The notes under the pieces were generated by a model, which had not been told where the DNA came from, ran no database searches, and saw only the letters and a program-made list of their open reading frames with translations. From the NCBI GenBank assembly GCA_002169865.1, contig NHIC01000005.1:1-5251 (forward strand): 5,251 nucleotides of DNA, written 5' to 3'. The translations under genes and the position numbers were made by a program. The stretch comes from Flavobacteriaceae bacterium TMED179 (GTDB lineage: Bacteria > Bacteroidota > Bacteroidia > Flavobacteriales > Flavobacteriaceae). Below, piece after piece: positions 1 through 5,251 of this stretch. Each line of letters starts with the position of its first letter. Position 1 is the stretch's first letter.

Positions 1-579
1 GTATAGATTCCTATTGTAATTTTTTATCTCATTTATTACCTCAGATATATTATCAATCGGTTTATTCAACTTGCTTAATGGTTTATGTAGTTTAACTGCG
101 CTAGTTAACTTAGGCATTGAAAGCAATGGGGATATGGTTGATTTAATTGTTCGCTGAGTCTTTGGACCCCAGCTAGGTCTAATAATAAACTTAGATAAAT
201 AAATTTCACTCAGTTTATCAATTTCAATATTTCTAATATTGTTTGCCCTCTCAAACCTCTTCCAAAGATTAACAACTCTTCTAGCATCCTTGATATATCT
301 TTCTGAACAACCTTGTGAAATCTTATCTTTTATCCCCTTATTTAATATCTCTACGACCGTTGGGATTAAGTCAACTTCTTGTTTAGTTTTTTGAGGTGGT
401 CTCCAGCCTTCGATTAGTTTTAATTCAAAAGCAGCTTTTAATAATTCAGGATTATCATAAGATGTAAGTTTTAATCCTATAACCTTTCCAGTCCAAAATC
501 TATATCTACTATTAGCATAAAATAGATTGATTACAGGGACTCGTTTTTCATTACCAATTGTTAGTTTCCAATGTTCCAT
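1..579 (-). CDS. Tyrosine-type site-specific integrase, N-terminal part (cut by window edge)
   Basis: This is an open frame of 193 codons from an ATG at 579 down to base 1 with no stop; the gene continues beyond the left edge. An in-frame TAA lies 27-30 nt upstream of the ATG and no other ATG lies between, so the start is well supported. Residues 1-70 look like the N-terminal arm-binding region of Bacteroidota integrases (a YRFWTG motif near 26-31, then NPELLKAAFELKLIEGW at about 43-59). Residues about 72-155 are a helical, basic stretch that fits the SAM-like core-binding domain. The catalytic domain with the R-H-R-Y residues lies outside the window, so activity cannot be judged. In this family the protein cuts and rejoins att sites during integration and excision of a prophage, ICE or island. 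Its position about 50 bp from a damaged tRNA gene, reading away from it, supports that role. Assignment to the tyrosine recombinase family rests on recalled family resemblance and context. Confidence 0.75.
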   Translation of the reverse strand, partial: MEHWKLTIGNEKRVPVINLFYANSRYRFWTGKVIGLKLTSYDNPELLKAAFELKLIEGWRPPQKTKQEVDLIPTVVEILNKGIKDKISQGCSERYIKDARRVVNLWKRFERANNIRNIEIDKLSEIYLSKFIIRPSWGPKTQRTIKSTISPLLSMPKLTSAVKLHKPLSKLNKPIDNISEVINEIKNYNRNLY

Positions 580-603
580 ACTGTCAGTTTTTACTGTCAG
601 TTT
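579..603. repeat. Two 12-bp direct repeats, each with a 9-bp palindrome, before the integrase start
   Basis: The 12-mer TACTGTCAGTTT occurs at 579-590 and again, identically, at 592-603 (13-bp period). Each copy contains ACTGTCAGT (580-588 and 593-601), a perfect palindrome around a central T. The repeats sit directly upstream of the integrase start codon, overlapping it by one base, and lie between the gene and the tRNA junction. They could be arm-type integrase or excisionase binding sites, or an operator for control of the integrase gene. The repeat is directly visible; the function is inferred. Confidence 0.6.
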
Positions 604-628
604 GGTTTAGTCTATTGTAATCCCCTGT

Positions 629-702
629 GTTTATTTAGCTCAGCCGGTTAGAGCGTCGGATTCATAACCCGGAGGTCGGGAGTTCAAGTCTCCCTCTCGC
701 TA
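629..702 (+). tRNA. tRNA with CAT anticodon (Met type), probably truncated at its 5' end
   Basis: The tRNA parts are clear: T8-A9 at 636-637, D-stem GCTC/GAGC (638-641/651-654) with GG in the D-loop, anticodon loop TTCATAA at 661-667 with anticodon CAT at 663-665, and T-arm GGGAG/CTCCC (678-682/690-694) around TTCAAGT. The 3' acceptor strand is TCTCGCT (695-701) followed by discriminator A702; CCA is not encoded (CTA follows). The 5' acceptor strand should read about AGCGAGA, but bases 629-635 are GTTTATT, leaving at most three of seven pairs including wobbles. The anticodon stem also has an A-C mismatch at 660/668. The best reading is a tRNA remnant whose first seven bases were replaced by an inserted element. 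CAT could mean elongator Met, initiator Met or a lysidine-modified Ile tRNA, and the missing acceptor strand prevents a choice. A functional tRNA from this copy is doubtful. Confidence 0.7.
636..702 (+). other. Probable attachment-site junction (att) of an integrated element in a tRNA gene
   Basis: Sequence to the left holds an integrase-like gene; sequence from about 636 rightwards is tRNA body, then the tRNA's terminator and an ordinary chromosomal operon. The switch from non-pairing to tRNA-like sequence at about 635/636 marks the left limit of what remains of the original tRNA gene. Tyrosine integrases commonly use tRNA genes as targets. If this is such a junction, the shared core lies somewhere within this interval, and the reconstituted tRNA would lie at the far end of the element, left of the window. 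The exact crossover cannot be placed from one end only. Confidence 0.5.
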
Positions 703-707
703 CTATT

Positions 708-733
708 AAGGTCTTCAAATGAAGACCTTTTTT
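708..733 (+). terminator. Rho-independent terminator after the tRNA
   Basis: A perfect 9-bp stem, AAGGTCTTC (708-716) and GAAGACCTT (721-729), closes an AAAT loop. The 3' arm runs into six T residues (728-733), with further T-rich sequence after. It lies six bases beyond the tRNA discriminator base, as expected for the tRNA's own terminator. The A-rich 5' flank is short, so it is mainly oriented to stop plus-strand transcription. Confidence 0.85.
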
Positions 734-795
734 ATTGTTTTTTGGCTAATAAAAATAAAAAGTGAAAAAAACCCTTCTGATATTAATAACAATTA

Positions 796-835
796 AAAAT
801 GGACAAACTTGCAATCATTTATCAGTTTGCTTTTT
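796..835 (-). terminator. Possible bidirectional terminator at the end of the symporter operon
   Basis: CAAACT (804-809) and AGTTTG (824-829) form a 6-bp inverted repeat with a 14-nt loop, extended by a G-U pair on the minus strand. It is flanked by AAAAAT on the left and CTTTTT on the right, so either strand gives a hairpin followed by a T-rich run. It lies 13 nt beyond the stop codon of the minus-strand symporter gene. The stem is short and the loop long, so the call is tentative. The remaining intergenic sequence (734-795) is A/T-rich and shows no gene. Confidence 0.4.
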
Positions 836-841
836 AAAGTT

Positions 842-2491
842 TTATGTATATTTTTTATCATGAAGTTTTTGAAATAATCTACTAATTATTACAGTTAATA
901 AAGCACCTATAAGGTTTAACCACAAAAAACTTACTAAATCTTGAACAAAAATGAAGATAACGATAGATTCAGAAACCACCGCTGACCAAAAAACTGCTTT
1001 TGCTTTTATACTTTTTATAAAAATAGCAACTAAAAAAATACCAAGTATAGTTCCATAAAACACAGAGCCGATTATATTAATTAATTGTATAAGATTCTCA
1101 AATAAATTTCCAATACTTGCAAAAAAAATGGCAAGAAGTCCCCAACATAAGGTGAATACTTTTGATACATTTACATAATGTAATTCTGATTTTGGACCTA
1201 TATTTCTTTTATACAAGTCAATTGTTGTTGTTGTAGCAAGAGCATTAAGTTCTGATGCTGTTGAACTCATTGCTGCAGAAAAAATTACAGCAATAAGTAA
1301 ACCAATAAGCCCTGAGGGAAGGTTGTTGAGAATAAAAGAGATAAAGACATAGTCTTTATCATTTGTCTCTTGTTCTGGAACTGCCATTCTAATAATGGTT
1401 TTTGCTTTATTACGTTGATCTAATTCTTTTTTTCTCAAAAATTTAATCTCATCTTGATTGCTCCTATTTATCAATGCATTTTTGAGTTCTTGTTGTGTTT
1501 TTAAATTTTCTATTTCTAAAGTTTTGAAGGCAGCTAATTCTTCAGTTTTTTTTATTGAAGCGATAGCTTTTGGATTAAAATTTAATGGAGCAGATTCAAA
1601 CTGATAAAACACAAAAACCATAACACCAATTAAAAGAATAAAAAATTGCATAGGAACTTTCAACAGACCATTCATAACAAGTCCTATTTGACTTTCTTTT
1701 AAGGATTTTCCAGACAGATAACGTTGTACTTGAGACTGATCTGTACCAAAGTATGAGAGGGCTAAAAAGAATCCTCCCGTCAAACCACTCCAAAAGGTGT
1801 ATCGACTTCTTAGATCAAAGCTAAAATCCAAAACTTCTAATTTTCCTGCTTTTCCTGCAATTTGAAGTGCATCTGAAAAAGAAATACCTTCTGGAAAGCC
1901 TTTAATAATATATCCGAAAGCAATAAATATTCCAAGGAAAATTATAAACATCTGTTGTTTTTGAGTAACATTTACTGCTTTGGTTCCACCAATCAGGGTA
2001 TATGTAATGACTAAAGATCCAACTAGGATAACCATGAGTTTTAAGTTCCATCCTAGAACAACACTTAAGATAATGGCTGGTGCATATATCGTAATCCCTG
2101 AAGCTAAACCCCTTTGTAAAAGAAATAATATTGCAGTTAAGGTTCGGACTCTGATATCAAAACGATTCTCTAAAAATTCGTAAGCAGTGTATACCTTAAG
2201 TTTATGATAAATTGGAATAAAAAACAAGCATACTACAAACATAGCAAAGGGTAGTCCAAAATAAAACTGCACAAATCCCATACCATCGTGATAAGCTTGG
2301 CCTGGTGTTGACAAAAAAGTAATAGCGCTCGCCTGAGTAGCCATAACAGAAAGACCTACAGTCCACCATCTGGCTTCATTTCCCCCTTTTAGATATTCAT
2401 GTATATTTTTATGACTGTTATTTTTCCATATACCGAAAAGAACGATAATTGTTAAAGTGATGATAAGGACGATCCAATCGAATAACTCCAT
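842..2491 (-). CDS. Sodium:solute symporter (SSS family) with a long charged internal loop
   Basis: A 549-aa inner-membrane protein of the sodium:solute symporter family, expected to import a sugar or other small solute with Na+. It has about 13 hydrophobic segments, starting at residues 4-22. Family hallmarks are visible: AxxFLSTPG near 55-64, GGTKAVNVTQKQQ at 168-180 (SSS members usually have T-D here; this one has T-Q), GTDQSQVQRYLSGKS at 249-263, and FSAAMSSTASELNAL at 404-418, whose serines and threonines fall in the helix that carries Na+ ligands in this fold. Between a segment ending near 298 and one starting near 380 lies a polar stretch of about 80 residues, rich in K, E and Q, probably helical or coiled coil. 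The start ATG overlaps the stop of the upstream 28-aa ORF (TAATG), with no Shine-Dalgarno, so translation is probably coupled. It is the last gene of the operon behind a PIG-L deacetylase; its substrate may be that enzyme's product, but this is inferred. Confidence 0.93.
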   Translation of the reverse strand: MELFDWIVLIITLTIIVLFGIWKNNSHKNIHEYLKGGNEARWWTVGLSVMATQASAITFLSTPGQAYHDGMGFVQFYFGLPFAMFVVCLFFIPIYHKLKVYTAYEFLENRFDIRVRTLTAILFLLQRGLASGITIYAPAIILSVVLGWNLKLMVILVGSLVITYTLIGGTKAVNVTQKQQMFIIFLGIFIAFGYIIKGFPEGISFSDALQIAGKAGKLEVLDFSFDLRSRYTFWSGLTGGFFLALSYFGTDQSQVQRYLSGKSLKESQIGLVMNGLLKVPMQFFILLIGVMVFVFYQFESAPLNFNPKAIASIKKTEELAAFKTLEIENLKTQQELKNALINRSNQDEIKFLRKKELDQRNKAKTIIRMAVPEQETNDKDYVFISFILNNLPSGLIGLLIAVIFSAAMSSTASELNALATTTTIDLYKRNIGPKSELHYVNVSKVFTLCWGLLAIFFASIGNLFENLIQLINIIGSVFYGTILGIFLVAIFIKSIKAKAVFWSAVVSESIVIFIFVQDLVSFLWLNLIGALLTVIISRLFQKLHDKKYT

Positions 2492-2577
2492 TATTTATAG
2501 AATGTCATAAAAATGAAAAAACAAAGCCAGTACAAAACGTTAATACCAATAAGTAGTAAGTAGGTGGATTGTTTCAT
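2491..2577 (-). CDS. 28-aa hydrophobic single-span micro-protein between deacetylase and symporter
   Basis: An ATG at 2577 opens a frame of 28 sense codons ending in TAA at 2491-2493. Its start overlaps the PIG-L stop as ATGA, and its stop shares one base with the symporter start as TAATG, so it exactly fills the gap between the two genes. The product begins MKQSTY, has a hydrophobic core of about 20 residues (7-26: LLLIGINV, then YWLCFFIFMTF), and ends in YK. That fits one membrane helix with Lys near each end. No cysteine lipobox or known domain is present. Small accessory proteins accompany some SSS transporters (for example DUF4212, DUF485 or YhdT-type partners), but those are longer and no homology is claimed. 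It may be a symporter partner, or its translation may simply carry ribosomes to the symporter start. I do not recognise the family. Confidence 0.6.
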   Translation of the reverse strand: MKQSTYLLLIGINVLYWLCFFIFMTFYK

Positions 2578-5030
2578 TTTCCGTAAGATATTAAGTTGAT
2601 AAACAAACGATAGGCTCCAGGTACTCCTGCAGGTAGTTCACGAAAAAAACTTAAACCTGTAAAAATAAATTTTCCTTCACCATAATCTGCGACTAGCAGA
2701 CTTCCATTTTTTGGTTTCTCTCCTTTGTCATTCATAGAAAACAAGGTTTGGTAACGATCGTCCCAATCATACGCAAAATACAAACCTCGTTCTTGTACCC
2801 AGTCATCAAAATCCTTAGATGAAATTTTATTTGGCTTATTTAAAAGTAGATGATTTTTTTGTAAAAAACGAACTTCGGCATTTTCGTTGGTAACGCGATC
2901 TCTAGAGATTTTAATCGGGTAAGGTGCCATTTGTGATGAATCAAAACCTCTGCTTGTATTGTATTGAACAATCACTGTCCCTCCTTGTTTTACATAATCC
3001 CACAAAATTTTATTTTTATATGCTAATTCTTTATGTACATTAAAAGCTCGAATACCTACTATAAGTGTAGGGTAGGATAAAAGTGATTCTAATCTCAAAT
3101 CATTAACATTAATTTCAGTGACTGATATACCTAAATTGCGAAGACTTTCAGCAACTTTATCACCTGCTCCATTTAGATAAGCTACTTTATTAACGTTGGT
3201 TTTAATGTCAATCCTAGAAGCAGTAGTTTTGTTGGGACTTAATAAAAACTGTTTTGATATGTGAGGATAGTTAATTTCTTTTAGAGACATATCGTAATTT
3301 TTTTCTCCCTCTGTAACTATGGAAGAAAAATTTCCAGTACAATTTCCTTTCGGAGGAGTTACTTCAAATATATATTCTTTCGAAACTCCTGTCTTTTTAA
3401 TTTCAACTTTTTGACTTTGTGGAAGAACAGTCCAACCCTCTGGAGTGTTCAGGGACACTTTACCTCTAAAATTATTAATGTGTGAGAGAACCTGAAGACG
3501 AACTTTTTTTGATAAATCATCTTGAAATAAAATAACTTTTTTATTTAGTTTGGTCGTTACTCTCGGTAGTATTTGAAAATTTTGAATCACTTCTCCAGCA
3601 ACCCTGTCAGTTGAACGGTAGGTAAGTGGAATGTCAATTGGAATAACAATATTATTAATTTGAATTGATATTTTAGCTTTTAAAAGATTTGGAGTTTCCG
3701 GTAAACCTTTAAAATTTTCATTTTGTACTTCATAATTACCTAAATTACCTTCTTTTAATAACCAATATGGAGTAGTATTTTCATTAGGTAGTTTTATATT
3801 TTTGAGTCTTTTCCAAACTTTATTTTGGATTAAGATTTTTGAAGGTTCTAGTTTTAAAAGACCATCAACAGAGATTAATTTAACTGAAATAGGGCTCGGA
3901 TTGATTACTTTAATTTCCACAGGGATATAAGATTCTGGTACACCTGTTTCTTTAAAAGTATTGAATTGTAATCGAAGTCTTAAGCAATTTTTGATCAATT
4001 TTTTTACTTCTGCTAATTTGATTTTTTTCCAATGATTGTTTTCAAGATTTCTTATCAATTGATATACCTCTGCTAATGCAGAAACACTTTTATAGGGTTT
4101 TTCTATATCAAAATCAGAAACTATTGCTTCAATTTGTTTTTTAATATTATTACCTCCTTCTACACGATTCCATGAAATATCGATTCCATCCAGTGGATTG
4201 GTATTAGAGGGTTTGTTTCCATTTATTAATTCTAAGTATTCCGTTTGGCTTCCCAATTTAGGAGAACTACCAAAACCTTGTGATTTATGTTGACTTCTAC
4301 TTTTAGCAGCAACTTCTTCATTAGTTCTGCCTAAAAGTAAATCTACAGGATTACTTTCCAGAGGAATCATGTTGCTTTTATCAGCTTTTTTAAAGTTTTC
4401 TCTTCCTCCATAGGCCCACCAAGATGTATTATAAAATTGACGATTCGTTTGCCAAAGGCTTACGCGATTTAATTGTTCTGGGAACGCATTAGGGTCGTTT
4501 GATAAATGAAATGCTTTTTCACTGAGCATGGATGAACTGGTATGATGGCCGTGTGTACTCCCTGGTGTTCGATGATCAAATCGATGGATTATAATGTCAG
4601 GTTTAAAAGCTCTAATTCGAAAGACAATCTGTGATAAGATTTCTTTTTCGTTCCAAATATTTAGGGTTTCATCTGGATTTTTAGAAAATCCAAAATCATT
4701 CGCTGTTGTAAAAAACTGTTGACCTCCATCAATTTTTCTTGCTTCTAGAAGTTCTTGTGTTCTAATTAATCCTAGTTCCTCTCTTAATTCAGTACCAATT
4801 AGGTTTTGACCTCCATCACCTCTTGTGAGAGAGAGATATGCAGTACGGGCATTGTATTGATTGGAAAATAAAGAAATCAAACGAGTGTTTTCATCGTCAG
4901 GATGTGCAGCAACATAAAGAACTGAGCAAAGGGTATTAAGCTTTTGAAGTTGCTTAAGGATTCGGGCACTATCTTGACTAAAGATGGCTGAAAGGCTCGT
5001 TAAAAAGAAAAACAAGAATACTTTTCTCAT
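2574..5030 (-). CDS. Exported PIG-L/LmbE-family deacetylase, multidomain
   Basis: An 818-aa protein with a signal peptide (MRKVFLFFFL..., predicted cut after AIFS at residue 18, no lipobox), so probably periplasmic. The PIG-L domain spans about 35-210. AAHPDDE at 41-47 supplies metal ligands His43 and Asp46 and the likely catalytic base Asp45; THGHH at 159-163 supplies the distal ligand, probably His163. This family removes acetyl groups from N-acetylated sugars with a divalent metal, usually Zn2+. Residues about 365-475 and 480-585 look like beta-rich domains; the second (NFRGKVSLNTPEGWTV, then VTPPKG) resembles NEW3-type Ig-like folds. Residues about 605-818 resemble a class I glutamine-amidotransferase-like fold (LNGAGDKVAESLRNLGISV, IVGIRAF, VKQGGTVIVQYN), probably non-catalytic. 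It is far longer than single-domain PIG-L enzymes (about 230-300 aa) but fits the long Bacteroidota type. It begins 5 nt after the upstream gene and overlaps the downstream micro-ORF by ATGA. The exact substrate is unknown. Confidence 0.92.
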   Translation of the reverse strand: MRKVFLFFFLTSLSAIFSQDSARILKQLQKLNTLCSVLYVAAHPDDENTRLISLFSNQYNARTAYLSLTRGDGGQNLIGTELREELGLIRTQELLEARKIDGGQQFFTTANDFGFSKNPDETLNIWNEKEILSQIVFRIRAFKPDIIIHRFDHRTPGSTHGHHTSSSMLSEKAFHLSNDPNAFPEQLNRVSLWQTNRQFYNTSWWAYGGRENFKKADKSNMIPLESNPVDLLLGRTNEEVAAKSRSQHKSQGFGSSPKLGSQTEYLELINGNKPSNTNPLDGIDISWNRVEGGNNIKKQIEAIVSDFDIEKPYKSVSALAEVYQLIRNLENNHWKKIKLAEVKKLIKNCLRLRLQFNTFKETGVPESYIPVEIKVINPSPISVKLISVDGLLKLEPSKILIQNKVWKRLKNIKLPNENTTPYWLLKEGNLGNYEVQNENFKGLPETPNLLKAKISIQINNIVIPIDIPLTYRSTDRVAGEVIQNFQILPRVTTKLNKKVILFQDDLSKKVRLQVLSHINNFRGKVSLNTPEGWTVLPQSQKVEIKKTGVSKEYIFEVTPPKGNCTGNFSSIVTEGEKNYDMSLKEINYPHISKQFLLSPNKTTASRIDIKTNVNKVAYLNGAGDKVAESLRNLGISVTEINVNDLRLESLLSYPTLIVGIRAFNVHKELAYKNKILWDYVKQGGTVIVQYNTSRGFDSSQMAPYPIKISRDRVTNENAEVRFLQKNHLLLNKPNKISSKDFDDWVQERGLYFAYDWDDRYQTLFSMNDKGEKPKNGSLLVADYGEGKFIFTGLSFFRELPAGVPGAYRLFINLISYGK

Positions 5031-5035
5031 AAATA

Positions 5036-5251
5036 TTAGTTTAGTCCCAATGAATCTCGAAAACTTTCATCTCCAAGTTTATTTAATTTCCAGTAGGATA
5101 GTTTTAGGGTTTTTTTAATTTGAGCACTAGTGGTTAGATCTTTATTTTTTAAATCTTGTTCAGTCCATCCAATGATCTTAAACGGAGCTTTTGGCTTAAA
5201 GTCTATAGTAATCTTACGATATAATTCAGGATAGGTTATAGAGTAAGTATT
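5036..5251 (-). CDS. C-terminal end of a flavobacterial 'septum formation inhibitor Maf'-labelled protein (partial)
   Basis: An open frame enters from the right edge at 5251 and ends at TAA (5036-5038), giving 71 C-terminal residues; the start lies outside the window. The segment reads YPELYRKITIDF, then FKIIGWTEQD, then TTSAQIKKTLKLSYWKLN, then RDSLGLN at the end. This resembles from memory the C-terminus of roughly 300-aa Flavobacteriaceae proteins carrying the label 'septum formation inhibitor Maf'. That label is probably a misnomer, since nothing here looks like the Maf nucleotide-pyrophosphatase fold. Only the frame is certain; the family assignment is tentative. It ends 5 nt before the PIG-L ATG on the same strand, so the two are almost certainly co-transcribed, with the operon promoter further right outside the window. 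Confidence 0.65.
   Translation of the reverse strand, partial: NTYSITYPELYRKITIDFKPKAPFKIIGWTEQDLKNKDLTTSAQIKKTLKLSYWKLNKLGDESFRDSLGLN

Noticed and set aside
629..702. Treating the tRNA as an ordinary intact gene
   Set aside because: The acceptor stem fails at four or more of seven pairs while the T-stem and D-stem pair perfectly, which points to a replaced 5' end, not ordinary variation.
734..841. Possible small RNA or gene between the two terminators
   Set aside because: The stretch is A/T-rich with only the weak inverted repeat; no convincing promoter, ORF or further structure is visible.
1596..1793. 65-codon minus-strand open frame
   Set aside because: It lies wholly inside the symporter gene on the same strand in another frame, has a composition unlike a real protein and resembles no family; it is a shadow frame.
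1980..2183. 67-codon plus-strand open frame
   Set aside because: It is antisense to the strongly supported symporter gene and has no recognisable features or separate regulatory signals.
5036..5251. Calling the partial gene a true Maf nucleotide pyrophosphatase
   Set aside because: The 71 visible residues show none of the Maf fold motifs; the resemblance is only to flavobacterial proteins that carry that label.

Overview
The window looks like a chromosomal segment of a Bacteroidota bacterium, most likely a member of the Flavobacteriia. The DNA is AT-rich, no Shine-Dalgarno sequences are visible before the starts, and all recognisable proteins resemble flavobacterial families. The left end is probably the edge of an integrated mobile element, and the rest is a compact minus-strand chromosomal operon.

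Left part (1-702): an integrase-like gene, read leftwards and cut by the window edge, starts at 579. Just upstream of its start codon lie two 12-bp direct repeats, each holding a 9-bp palindrome. About 50 bp further right is a plus-strand tRNA with anticodon CAT. Its D, anticodon and T arms are present, but the first seven bases do not pair with the 3' acceptor strand. This is what an integration junction inside a tRNA gene would look like: the element lies to the left and the original tRNA 3' portion remains on the right. A strong hairpin-plus-T-run terminator follows the tRNA.

Right part (842-5251): four minus-strand reading frames are packed as one operon, listed in transcription order. 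(1) The C-terminal 71 residues of a protein resembling the flavobacterial proteins often labelled 'septum formation inhibitor Maf'. (2) After a 5-nt gap, an 818-aa exported PIG-L/LmbE-type deacetylase with extra C-terminal domains. (3) Overlapping its stop as ATGA, a previously uncalled 28-codon ORF encoding a hydrophobic single-span peptide. (4) Overlapping that ORF's stop as TAATG, a 549-aa sodium:solute symporter. A weak, probably bidirectional terminator lies between the symporter and the tRNA terminator.

The likely theme of the operon, by inference, is processing of an N-acetylated sugar or glycan fragment in the periplasm by the PIG-L enzyme and Na+-coupled uptake of a product by the symporter. 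The substrate cannot be read from the sequence. The two most notable observations are the coupled micro-ORF between deacetylase and symporter and the tRNA-integration junction beside the integrase gene.
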